Of a stretch of 24,452 nucleotides of DNA, positions 9,576 through 18,830 are shown piece after piece. Each line of letters begins with the position of its first letter. Position 1 is the stretch's first letter. The notes under the pieces are model-generated. The model ran no database searches. It saw nothing but the letters and a program-made list of their open reading frames with translations, and was not told where the DNA came from. This DNA is from Mesostigma viride (taxonomy: Eukaryota; Streptophyta; Mesostigmatophyceae; Mesostigmatales; Mesostigmataceae). The position numbers and the translations under genes are program-made. The stretch covers positions 1 to 24,452 of the forward strand of contig RPFO01001882.1 in assembly GCA_009746045.1 (NCBI GenBank), in the 5' to 3' direction.

Positions 9576-10600
9576 CCCTTGCGTGCATGGTGTATGTACA
9601 TGTGTGTGCAGCCGCCCCTTGCGTGCGCGGTGGATGTACATGTGTGTGCAGCCGAACCTTGCGTGCATGGTGTGTGTACCTGTGCGTGAAGTCGCTCCTT
9701 GCGTGCATGGTGTGTGTACGTGTGTGTGCAGCCGCCCCTTGCGTGCATGGTGTATGTACATGTGAGTGCCGTTGCCCCTTGCGTGCGCGGTGTATGTACG
9801 TGTGTGTGCAGCCGTCCCTTAATTGCGTGCGCGGTGTGTGTACGTGTGTGTGCACTCGCCCCTTGCGTGCGCGGTGTATGTACGTGTGTGCAGCCGCCCC
9901 TTGCGTGCGCGGTGTATGCCAGTGTGTGTGCATGCCGGCCCTTGCGTGCAAGGTGTGTGTAAGTGTGTGTGCAGCCCCTTGCGTGCATGGTGTATGTACG
10001 TGTGTGCAGCTCACCCTTGCGTGCGCGGTGTGTGTACGTGTGTGTGCAGCCGCCCCGTGGTTGCGCGGTGTATGTACATGTGTGTGCAGTTGCCCCTTGC
10101 GTGCGCGGTGTATGTACGTGTGTGTGCAGCCGCCCCTTGCGTGCGCGGTGTAGGTACGTGTGTGTGCAGCCGCCCCAAGCGTGCGCGGTGTGTGTACATG
10201 TGTGTGCAGTTGCCCCTTGCGTGCGCGGTGTATGTACGTGTGTGTGCAGCCGCCCCGTGGTTGCGCGGTGTATGTACATGTGTGTGCAGTTGCCCCTTGC
10301 GTGCGCGGTGTATGTACGTGTGTGTGCAGCCGCCCCTTGCGTGCGCGGTGTAGGTACGTGTGTGTGCAGCCCCCCAAGCGTGCGCGGTGTGTGTACATGT
10401 GTGTGCAGTTGCCCCTTGCGTGCGCGGTGTGTGTACGTGTGTGTGCAGCCGCCCCTTGCGTGCGCGGTGGATGTACGTGTGTGTGCAGTTGCCCCTTGCG
10501 TGCGCGGTGGATGTACGTGTGTGTGCAGCCGGCCCTTGCGTGCGCGGTGTGTGTACATGTGAGTGCAGAGCTGCTGCCCAAGCGTGCGCGGTGTGTGTAC
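9576..10600 (+). repeat. 1.0-kb block shared with array 3 (about 13675-14698)
   Basis: The order of variants is the same at an offset of about 4,099 bp. Markers include the CCGAACCTT unit (9651 and 13750), the CCTGTGCGTGAAGTCGCTCC unit, the CCCTTAATTGCG unit and the CCGTGGTTG units. The right edge is exactly the insertion point of locus 2. Small differences include a missing GT near 10003, a missing G near 10370 and an altered GAGCTGCTGCCC near 10568. Confidence 0.85.
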
Positions 10601-11558
10601 TTTGTGAGCTCACGCTCGTTCTATCTATGACCTGCGGAAGTCTCAAAGGGGAGGGGAGGCCGCAGTAGACATTTCTGACTAGGTAGCCAGTACTAGGGGG
10701 GGGGGGTACGGTGTTGTGGGGGGGGGGGTACCGGGGACGGTACTGCGGACCGGGTCCAATTTGTGTTGTGGACCGGGGCAGTCCTGTGGACCGGGGACGG
10801 CGCGGCGCCACTGGCCTGTTGGTCAGTGGGCTGGCGTCCGTCACCCCACCTACGACTAGGTAGACGGTGGATACTTAGGGTTGTGGCGGGGCAACAACCA
10901 CTCCTCTTTGCAGCTGTGTCGACGGCCCACTGACGGCGTGTGTGCACTGCTATGGCGGTGCCGAATGTAAATCACAGCTATCGGCCTCCGAATTATCATT
11001 CGGGGGCCTGGAAAATTTAGGGTTATGACGGCTGCGCGACGGGGGTCGGCAGCACCCCAAGAAACTGCCATTCGAAGTGCGGGCGGTAGCTGCCAGTGCC
11101 AGATTGTTTTATTTTTGCCCGCCGGCGTTGTACTCGCCACCCCGAGCTCGCGGGAGGGGTCTGGATAGACGCGGGAGTGACTCTTGATCGGACAGCTATG
11201 GCGGGGCAATAGTGGTGCTCGGGTGGTAACAGCTACAGGCGGAGGGGAATTACGTCCCAGGCAAGTTTCGTTGTGGATCACGTGCGCTGGGCCTGGCTAA
11301 TGAATATCGTCAAGAATAGTGCATGAGCGCGCTATACGAGCATGGGAAGAAGGGGGAATCGAGCCCCCAGGCCAGCGCAGGAGCGGGAGGGCTGCAGCCC
11401 CAGCGCCAGGGGGGCAGCATCCTAAACGGCCTAACATTTCTTCGTATTAAGTGAGGCGCAGCGGCCTGCGGCCAGGGCGGAATGGCGGGGTCGTTGCCGC
11501 GTAATTTAAGCGGGGACGAGTTGTTGGGACCGGAGGTGCACAGCGGGGAAGGGGAAGG

Positions 11559-11947
11559 ATGTTAGGGCGGGGCGATAGCGGATCCCAGACGCAGCTGCGT
11601 CATTGGGGTGCCGGGGGTGCTATGCCTGTGAAGAAAGGTGTAAAAAGAATTGCCGAAGCCTGCAGGGGTGGCTGCCGAGGGCAGTGCCCACATGGGTGAG
11701 AACCCCCCGCAGTGGGGGGGTCCCTACGGGGATACTTTTGGCTTCCCCCTTGTATTGCCGCCTGGTTAATGAAGCACTGGTAGCGGCAGGGGACAAGGGG
11801 GGCGACGTGAAGTCTGGGCCATACGACAGCTTGCGGCCAAGTGGCCAGGTAGTGGGTGCGGGATGTTACAAAGCCCAGGTCCTCTTGACTGGCCCAGGTC
11901 CTTATGACTGGTATGATGTTTCGGCCCTTGTTGTGTGGCCTAGTTAG
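11559..11947 (+). pseudogene. frameshifted counterpart of the 128-aa frame, locus 2
   Basis: The ATG and the TAG are both present, but the interval is 389 bp instead of 387. One extra A occurs near 11658 (CCGAAGCC for CCGAGCC). A second 1-bp gain lies in the C/G-run region near 11705-11720, where the copy reads CCCCCCGCAGTGGGGGGG. Start and stop are therefore in different frames. A Val-for-Glu change follows, near GGCGACGTGAAG. If the 128-codon frame is real, this copy is broken; if it is not, this is neutral drift. The sequence alone does not decide. Confidence 0.3.
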
Positions 11948-12006
11948 CTTAGAAACTGCAGATTCTTAGGTTAGCTCATGGCTTGGACGTGTGCCTAACA
12001 CGCATT

Positions 12007-12015
12007 TGTAATAAA
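12007..12015 (+). promoter_or_regulatory. TGTAATAAA polyadenylation-like signal, locus 2 long copy
   Basis: TGTAA overlaps AATAAA about 52 bp before the element end. The locus 2 version continues TATG where loci 1 and 3 continue CATG. Confidence 0.3.
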
Positions 12016-12067
12016 TATGTTTCTCTGGCAGCCCCTCACTCCAATGGAACTAAAGCAGCAATTGGAT

Positions 12068-12617
12068 TTTGTGAGCTCACGCTCGTTCTATCTATGACCT
12101 GCGGAAGTCTCAAAGGGGGAGGGGAGGCCGCAGTAGACATTTCTGACTAGGTAGCCAGTACTAGGGGGGGGGGTACGGTGTTGTGGGGGGGGGGGTACCG
12201 GGGACGGTACTGCGGACCGGGTCCAATTTGTGTTGTGGACCGGGGGCAGTCCTGTGGACCGGGGACGGCGCGGCGCCACTGGCCTGTTGGTCAGTGGGCT
12301 GGCGTCCGTCACCCCACCTACGACTAGGTAGACGGTGGATACTTAGGGTTGTGGCGGGGCAACAACCACTCCTCTTTGCAGCTCCCACCCACCCACCCTT
12401 GCTGCCAGACGGATGTTACAAAGCCCAGGTCCTCTTGACTGGCCCAGGTCCTTATGACTGGTATGATGTTTCGGCCCTTGTTGTGTGGCCTAGTTAGCTT
12501 AGAAACTGCAGATTCTTAGGTTAGCTCATGGCTTGGACGTGTGCCTAACACGCATTTGTAATAAATATGTTTCTCTGGCAGCCCCTCACTCCAATGGAAC
12601 TAAAGCAGCAATTGGAT
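12068..12617 (+). mobile_element. short element copy, locus 2 (550 bp)
   Basis: This copy begins TTTGTGAGCTCACG immediately after the GGAT end of the long copy and ends AATTGGAT before ATGTGTGTGCAG of array 3. It carries the common 27-bp filler at 12384-12410. It shares the private variants of its long neighbour (CATTTCTGAC, ACTGCGG, CCTGTTGG, TTAGCTCATGG, ACGCATTTG, AAATATG) instead of those of the short copies at loci 1 and 3. A 104-codon frame (12183-12497) ends in the same C-terminal residues as the 128-codon frame and is not treated as a gene. Confidence 0.88.
12560..12565 (+). promoter_or_regulatory. AATAAA/TGTAA polyadenylation-like signal, locus 2 short copy
   Basis: This is the same TTTGTAATAAATATG motif as in the adjacent long copy, about 52 bp before the element end. 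Confidence 0.28.
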
Positions 12618-14329
12618 ATGTGTGTGCAGTTGCCCCTTGCGTGCGCGGTGGATGTACGTGTGTGTGCAGCCGCCCCTTGCGTGCGCGGTGTAGGTACGTG
12701 TGTGTGCAGCCGCCCCAAGCGTGCGCGGTGTGTGTACGTGTGTGTGCAGTTGCCCCTTCCGTGCGCGGTGTGTGTACATGTGTGTGCAGTTGCCCCTTGC
12801 GTGCGCGGTGTATGTACATGTGTGTGCAGTTGCCCCTTGCGTGCGCGGTGGATGTACGTGTGTGTGCAGCCGCCCCGTGCGTGCATGGTGTGTGTACGTG
12901 TGTGTGCAGCAGCCCCTTGCGTGCGCGGTGTATGTACGTTTCTGTGCATGCCGGCCCTTGCGTGCATGGTGTATGTACATGTGCTTGCAGCCGCCCCTTG
13001 CGTGCATGGTGTATGTACATGTGCTTGCACTGGCCCCGTGCGTGCGCGGTGTATGTACGTGTGTGCGCACTCGCCCCTTGCGTGCGCGGTGTATGTACGT
13101 GTGTGTGCAGCCGCCCCTTGCGTGCGCGGTGTATGTACATGTGTGTGCAGCCGCCCCTTGCGTGTGCGGTGGATGTACATGTGCGGGCAGTTGCCCCTTG
13201 CGTGCGCGGTGTATGTACATGTGTTTGCACTCGCCCCTTGCGTGCATGGTGTATGTACATGTGTGTGCAGCCGCCCCTTGCGTGCATGGTGTATGTACAT
13301 GTGCTTGCACTGGCCCCGTGCGTGCGCGGTGTATGTACGTGTGTGTGCAGCCGCCCCTTGCGTGCGCGGTGTATGTACGTGTGTGCGCACTCGCCCCTTG
13401 CGTGCGCGGTGTAGGTACGTGTGTGTGCAGCCGCCCCTTGCGTGCGCGGTGTATGTACATGTGTGTGCATCCTTGTCCTTGCGTGCGCGGTGTATGTACA
13501 TGTGTTTGCACTCGCCCCTTGCGTGCGCGGTGTATGTACATGTGTGTGCAGCCGCCCCTTGCGTGCATGGTTTATGTACATGTGTGTGCAGTCGCCCCGT
13601 GCGTGCGCAGTGTATGTACGTGTGTGTGCAGCCGCCCCTTGCGTGCGTGGTGTGTGTACATGTGAGTGCAGCCGCCCTTGCGTGCATGGTGTATGTACAT
13701 GTGTGTGCAGCCGCCCCTTGCGTGCGCGGTGGATGTACATGTGTGTGCAGCCGAACCTTGCGTGCATGGTGTGTGTACCTGTGCGTGAAGTCGCTCCTTG
13801 CGTGCATGGTGTGTGTACGTGTGTGTGCAGCCGCCCCTTGCGTGCATGGTGTATGTACATGTGAGTGCCGTTGCCCCTTGCGTGCGCGGTGTATGTACGT
13901 GTGTGTGCAGCCGTCCCTTAATTGCGTGCGCGGTGTGTGTACGTGTGTGTGCACTCGCCCCTTGCGTGCGCGGTGTATGTACGTGTGTGCAGCCGCCCCT
14001 TGCGTGCGCGGTGTATGCCAGTGTGTGTGCATGCCGGCCCTTGCGTGCAAGGTGTGTGTAAGTGTGTGTGCAGCCCCTTGCGTGCATGGTGTATGTACGT
14101 GTGTGTGCAGCTCACCCTTGCGTGCGCGGTGTGTGTACGTGTGTGTGCAGCCGCCCCGTGGTTGCGCGGTGTATGTACATGTGTGTGCAGTTGCCCCTTG
14201 CGTGCGCGGTGTATGTACGTGTGTGTGCAGCCGCCCCTTGCGTGCGCGGTGTAGGTACGTGTGTGTGCAGCCGCCCCAAGCGTGCGCGGTGTGTGTACAT
14301 GTGTGTGCAGTTGCCCCTTGCGTGCGCGG

Positions 14330-17300
14330 TGTATGTACGTGTGTGTGCAGCCGCCCCGTGGTTGCGCGGTGTATGTACATGTGTGTGCAGTTGCCCCTTG
14401 CGTGCGCGGTGTATGTACGTGTGTGTGCAGCCGCCCCTTGCGTGCGCGGTGTAGGTACGTGTGTGTGCAGCCGCCCCAAGCGTGCGCGGTGTGTGTACAT
14501 GTGTGTGCAGTTGCCCCTTGCGTGCGCGGTGTGTGTACGTGTGTGTGCAGCCGCCCCTTGCGTGCGCGGTGGATGTACGTGTGTGTGCAGTTGCCCCTTG
14601 CGTGCGCGGTGGATGTACGTGTGTGTGCAGCCGGCCCTTGCGTGCGCGGTGTGTGTACATGTGAGTGCAGCTGCCCCAAGCGTGCGCGGTGTGTGTACAT
14701 GTGTGTGCAGTTGCCCCTTGCGTGCGCGGTGGATGTACGTGTGTGTGCAGCCGCCCCTTGCGTGCGCGGTGTAGGTACGTGTGTGTGCAGCCGCCCCAAG
14801 CGTGCGCGGTGTGTGTACGTGTGTGTGCAGTTGCCCCTTCCGTGCGCGGTGTGTGTACATGTGTGTGCAGTTGCCCCTTGCGTGCGCGGTGTATGTACAT
14901 GTGTGTGCAGTTGCCCCTTGCGTGCGCGGTGTATGTACGTGTGTGTGCAGCCGCCCCTTGCGTGCGCGGTGTAGGTACGTGTGTGTGCAGCCGCCCCAAG
15001 CGTGCGCGGTGTGTGTACATGTGTGTGCAGTTGCCCCTTGCGTGCGCGGTGTGTGTACGTGTGTGTGCAGCCGCCCCTTGCGTGCGCGGTGGATGTACGT
15101 GTGTGTGCAGTTGCCCCTTGCGTGCGCGGTGGATGTACGTGTGTGTGCAGCCGCCCCTTGCGTGCGCGGTGTGTGTACATGTGAGTGCAGCTGCCCCAAG
15201 CGTGCGCGGTGTGTGTACATGTGTGTGCAGTTGCCCCTTGCGTGCGCGGTGGATGTACGTGTGTGTGCAGCCGCCCCTTGCGTGCGCGGTGTAGGTACGT
15301 GTGTGTGCAGCCGCCCCAAGCGTGCGCGGTGTGTGTACGTGTGTGTGCAGTTGCCCCTTGCGTGCGCGGTGTGTGTACATGTGTGTGCAGTTGCCCCTTG
15401 CGTGCGCGGTGTATGTACGTGTGTGTGCAGCCGGCCCTTGCGTGCGCGGTGTGTGTACATGTGAGTGCAGCTGCCCCAAGCGTGCGCGGTGTGTGTACAT
15501 GTGTGTGCAGTTGCCCCTTGCGTGCGCGGTGGATGTACGTGTGTGTGCATGCCGGCAATTGCGTGCATGGTGTGTGTACGTGTGTGTGCAGCCGCCCCTT
15601 GCGTGCGCGGTGTGTGTACGTGTGTGTGCAGCCGGCCCTTGCGTGCGCGGTGTGTGTACATGTGAGTGCAGCTGCCCCAAGCGTGCGCGGTATGTGTACG
15701 TGTGTGTGCAGCCGGCCCTTGCGTGCGCGGTGGATGTACATGTGTGTGCAGTCGCCCCTTGCGTGCGCGGTGTGTGTACATGTGAGTGCAGCTGCCCCAA
15801 GCGTGCGCGGTGTATGTACGTGTGTGTGCAGCCGCCCCGTGGTTGCGCGGTGTATGTACATGTGTGTGCAGTTGCCCCTTGCGTGCGCGGTGTATGTACG
15901 TGTGTGTGCAGCCGGCCCTTGCGTGCGCGGTGTAGGTACGTGTGTGTGCAGCCGCCCCAAGCGTGCGCGGTGTGTGTACATGTGTGTGCAGTTGCCCCTT
16001 GCGTGCGCGGTGTGTGTACGTGTGTGTGCAGCCGCCCCTTGCGTGCGCGGTGGATGTACGTGTGTGTGCAGTTGCCCCTTGCGTGCGCGGTGGATGTACG
16101 GGTGTGTGCAGCCGCCCCAAGCGTGCGCGGTGTGTGTACATGTGTGTGCAGTTGCCCCTTGCGTGCGCGGTGTGTGTACGTGTGTGTGCAGCCGCCCCTT
16201 GCGTGCGCGGTGGATGTACGTGTGTGTGCAGTTGCCCCTTGCGTGCGCGGTGTGTGTACGTGTGTGTGCAGCCGCCCCTTGCGTGCGCGGTGTGTGTACA
16301 TGTGAGTGCAGCTGCCCCAAGCGTGCGCGGTGTGTGTACATGTGTGTGCAGTTGCCCCTTGCGTGCGCGGTGGATGTACGTGTGTGTGCAGTTGCCCCTT
16401 GCGTGCGCGGTGTAGGTACGTGTGTGTGCAGCCGCCCCAAGCGTGCGCGGTGTGTGTACGTGTGTGTGCAGTTGCCCCTTGCGTGCGCGGTGTGTGTACA
16501 TGTGTGTGCAGTTGCCCCTTGCGTGCGCGGTGTATGTACGTGTGTGTGCAGCCGGCCCTTGCGTGCGCGGTGTGTGTACATGTGAGTGCAGCTGCCCCAA
16601 GCGTGCGCGGTGTGTGTACATGTGTGTGCAGTTGCCCCTTGCGTGCGCGGTGGATGTACGTGTGTGTGCATGCCGGCAATTGCGTGCATGGTGTGTGTAC
16701 GTGTGTGTGCAGCCGCCCCTTGCGTGCGCGGTGTAGGTACGTGTGTGTGCAGCCGCCCCAAGCGTGCGCGGTGTGTGTACATGTGTGTGCAGTTGCCCCT
16801 TGCGTGCGCGGTGTGTGTACGTGTGTGTGCAGCCGCCCCTTGCGTGCGCGGTGGATGTACGTGTGTGTGCAGTTGCCCCTTGCGTGCGCGGTGGATGTAC
16901 GTGTGTGTGCAGCCGGCCCTTGCGTGCGCGGTGTGTGTACATGTGAGTGCAGCTGCCCCAAGCGTGCGCGGTGTGTGTACATGTGTGTGCAGTTGCCCCT
17001 TGCGTGCGCGGTGGATGTACGTGTGTGTGCAGCCGCCCCTTGCGTGCGCGGTGTAGGTACGTGTGTGTGCAGCCGCCCCAAGCGTGCGCGGTGTGTGTAC
17101 GTGTGTGTGCAGTTGCCCCTTGCGTGCGCGGTGTGTGTACATGTGTGTGCAGTTGCCCCTTGCGTGCGCGGTGTGTGTACATGTGTGTGCAGCCGCCCAA
17201 CAGTATGTACATGTGAGTGCCGTCGCCCCTTGCGTGCATTGTGTGTGTAAGTGTGTGTGCAGCAGCCCCTTGCGTGCATGGTGGATGTACATGTGTGTGC

Positions 17301-17370
17301 GGCCGCCCCTTGCGTGCGCGGTGGATGTACGTTTGTGTGCAGTCGCCCCTTGCGTGCATTGTATGTGTAC
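14330..17370 (+). repeat. 3-kb block duplicated in array 4 (about 19800-22838)
   Basis: The variant order matches array 4 at an offset falling from about 5,479 to 5,468 bp. Markers are GCATGCCGGCAATTG (15547 and 21026; 16669 and 22145), the CCGCCCAACAGTATG unit (about 17192 and 22666) and the GTACGTTTGTGTGCAG unit. The offset drifts because array 4 lost single bases near its end. The right edge here is exactly the insertion point of locus 3, whereas array 4 continues. Confidence 0.85.
14698..14699. other. unoccupied counterpart of insertion locus 2 (array 3 copy)
   Basis: The left side (13675-14698) matches the left flank of locus 2 (9576-10600). The right side from 14699 matches 12618 onward for about 230 bp, including the CTTCCGTGCGCGG variant. 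The junction GTGTGTAC/ATGTGTGTG is intact with neither gain nor loss of bases. Confidence 0.85.
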
Positions 17371-18323
17371 TTTGTGAGCTCACGCTCGTTCTATCTATGA
17401 CCTGCGGAAGTCTCAAAGGGGGAGGGGAGGCCGCAGTAGACAGGTCTGACTAGGTAGCCAGTACTAGGGGGGGGGGTACGGTGTTGTGGGGGGGGGGTAC
17501 CGGGGACGGTACTGTGGACCGGGTCCAATTTGTGTTGTGGACCGGGGGCAGTCCTGTGGACCGGGGACGGCGCGGCGCCACTGGCCGGTTGGTCAGTGGG
17601 CTGGCGTCCGTCACCCCACCTACGACTAGGTAGACGGTGGATACTTAGGGTTGTGGCGGGGCAACAACCACTCCTCTTTGCAGCTGTGTCGACGGCCCAC
17701 TGACGGCGTGTGTGCACTGCTATGGCGGTGCCGAATGTAAATCACAGCTACCGGCCTCCGAATTATTATTCGGGGGCCTGTTTTATTTAAGGTTATGACG
17801 GCTGCGCGACGGGGGTCGGCAGCACCCCAATAACTTGCCGTTCGAAGTGCAGGCGGTAGCTGCCAGTGCCAGATTGTTTTATTTCTGCTGCGTTGTACTC
17901 GCCACCCCGGGCTCGCGGGAGGGGTCTGGATAGACGCGGGAGTGACTCTTGATCGGACAACTAAAGCGGGGCAGTCGTGGTGCTAGGGTGGCAACAGCTA
18001 CAGGCGGAGGGGGAATACGCCGCAGGCAAGTTCGTGGTGTATCGTATGTGCTGGGCCTGGCTAATGAATATCGTCAAGAATAGTGCATGAGCGCGCTATA
18101 CGAGCATGGGAAGAAGGGGGAATCGAGCCCCCAGGCCAGCATAGGAGCGGGGTGGCTGCAGCCCCAGCGCCAGGGGGGCAGCACCCTAAACAGCCTAACA
18201 TTTCCTCGTGCCAAGTGAGGCGACAGCGGCCGGCGGCCAGCGCGGAATGGTGGGGTCGTTGCCGCGTAATTTAAGCGGGGACGAGTTGTTGGGACTGACG
18301 GTGCACAGCGGGGAAGGGGAAGG

Positions 18324-18710
18324 ATGTTAGGGCGGGGCGATAGCGGATCCCAGACGCAGCTGCGTCATTGGGGTGCCGGGGGTGCTATGCCTGTGAAGAA
18401 AGGTGTACAAAGAATTGCCGAGCCTGCAGGGGTGGCTGCCGAGGGCAGTGCCCATATGGGTGAGAACCCCCCCGAGTGGGGGGTCCCTACGGGGATACTT
18501 TTGGCTTCCCCCTTGTATTGCCGCCTGGTTAATGAAGCACTGGTAGCGGCAGGGGACAAGGGGGGCGACGAGAAGTCTGGGCCATACGACAGCTTGCGGC
18601 CAAGTGGCCAGGTAGTGGGTGCGGGATGTTACAAAGCCCAGGTCCTCTTGACTGGCCCAGGTCCTTATGACTGGTATGATGTTTCGGCCCTTGTTGTGTG
18701 GCCTAGTTAG
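18324..18710 (+). CDS. 128-aa hypothetical reading frame in the long element, locus 3
   Basis: The frame has the same 128 residues as the minus-strand frame of locus 1. ATG lies in AAGGATGTTAGG and the stop is TAG in CCTAGTTAGC. The product is Gly/Ala-rich with a few Cys and no recognised domain, signal peptide or clear membrane segment. About 60 bp separate the stop from TGTAATAAA. The last 27 residues or so are encoded by the part shared with short copies. Two identical proteins in two near-identical elements give no evidence of selection, and the third copy is shifted out of frame. It may be a relic of a host sequence captured by the element or a chance frame. Confidence 0.22.
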   Translation: MLGRGDSGSQTQLRHWGAGGAMPVKKGVQRIAEPAGVAAEGSAHMGENPPEWGVPTGILLASPLYCRLVNEALVAAGDKGGDEKSGPYDSLRPSGQVVGAGCYKAQVLLTGPGPYDWYDVSALVVWPS

Positions 18711-18769
18711 CTTAGAAACTGCAGATTCTTAGGTTAGCTAATGGCTTGGACGTGTGCCTAACACGTATT

Positions 18770-18778
18770 TGTAATAAA
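18770..18778 (+). promoter_or_regulatory. TGTAATAAA polyadenylation-like signal, locus 3 long copy
   Basis: Overlapping TGTAA and AATAAA lie 52 bp before the element end and downstream of the 128-codon frame. They are conserved in position in all six copies. Confidence 0.32.
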
Positions 18779-18830
18779 CATGTTTCTCTGGCAGCCCCTC
18801 ACTCCAATGGAACTAAAGCAGCAATTGGAT

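Larger units (their letters stand above)
4813..10600 (+). repeat. 40-bp minisatellite array 2
   Basis: About 145 units in the same orientation as array 1. From 4813 to about 8600 most units belong to a different subtype, with GCACTCGCCCC, GCATCCTTGTCC, CTTGCACTGGCCCCGTG, GTGCATGG and TGTTTGC variants. From about 8600 to 10600 the block changes to the CAGTTG/CCAAGCG subtype of arrays 1, 3 and 4. Odd units include CCCTTAATTGCG (about 5877, 7575, 9816) and the TATGCCAGTGTG/GTGCAAGG pair (about 7670, 8870, 9912). GTAC is kept in nearly every unit. The array is flanked by inverted copies of the 2-kb insertion, yet its unit orientation agrees with the neighbouring arrays. No gene is supported. Confidence 0.97.
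10601..12067 (+). mobile_element. long element copy, locus 2 (1,467 bp, diverged)
   Basis: This copy starts TTTGTGAGCTCACG directly after GTAC of array 2 and ends CAGCAATTGGAT at the exact start of the short copy. It is the most divergent of the three long copies. Private changes include GACATTTCTGAC for GACAGGTCTGAC, ACTGCGGACC for ACTGTGGACC, GGCCTGTTGG for GGCCGGTTGG, and a stretch near 11005-11025 with GGAAAATTTAGGG where the others read GTTTTATTTAAGG. Small indels break the 128-codon frame. The terminal sequences, the polyadenylation-like motif and the insertion behaviour are the same as in the other loci. Confidence 0.87.
12618..17370 (+). repeat. 40-bp minisatellite array 3
   Basis: About 119 units in the same orientation as the other arrays. 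The first 230 bp continue the CAGTTG subtype seen left of locus 2. Positions about 12852-13676 are a block of the array 2 subtype. The rest, to about 17180, is CAGTTG/CCAAGCG subtype with 200-bp and 520-bp higher-order repeats. The last 180 bp contain unusual units: CCGCCCAACAGTATG (about 17192), GTGCATTG and GTGCGGCCGCCCC. The array is cut by locus 3 right after GTATGTGTAC. The minus strand is open for up to 1,623 codons across it, which follows from the unit having no stop on that strand. Confidence 0.97.
17371..18830 (+). mobile_element. long element copy, locus 3 (1,460 bp)
   Basis: This copy starts TTTGTGAGCTCACG after GTATGTGTAC and ends CAATTGGAT, abutting the short copy. It is nearly identical to the long copy of locus 1, although that one is inverted. 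Order: terminal palindrome 17374-17383; G tracts beside GTAC at about 17467-17500; GGACCGGG repeats; the 0.94-kb central part (about 17686-18623) unique to long copies; the 128-codon frame 18324-18710; TGTAATAAA at 18770-18778. The right end can fold as TCCAAT paired with ATTGGA across a 15-base loop. No enzyme is encoded, so movement would need help from elsewhere. Confidence 0.88.

Noticed and set aside
12341-12350. Telomeric repeat (TTAGGG or TTTAGGG type) in the element
   Set aside because: Only single words such as CTTAGGGTTG occur, with no tandem repeat.
10601-12617. Helitron
   Set aside because: Ends are TTTGTGAG and AATTGGAT (reverse: ATCCAATT and CTCACAAA), not TC and CTRR, and the target is GTAC rather than a bare A/T step. 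Absence of duplication and a near-terminal palindrome are shared with Helitrons, so a distant variant is not formally excluded.
18116-18132. tRNA or tRNA-derived SINE suggested by GGGGG, a 7-base loop and CCCCC on the reverse strand with a GCTCGATTC box
   Set aside because: The stem and a B-box-like word are present (also at 4051-4067 and 11352-11368), but no convincing A box, anticodon arm or paired acceptor stem lies at the right distance (best span about 97 nt with mismatches).
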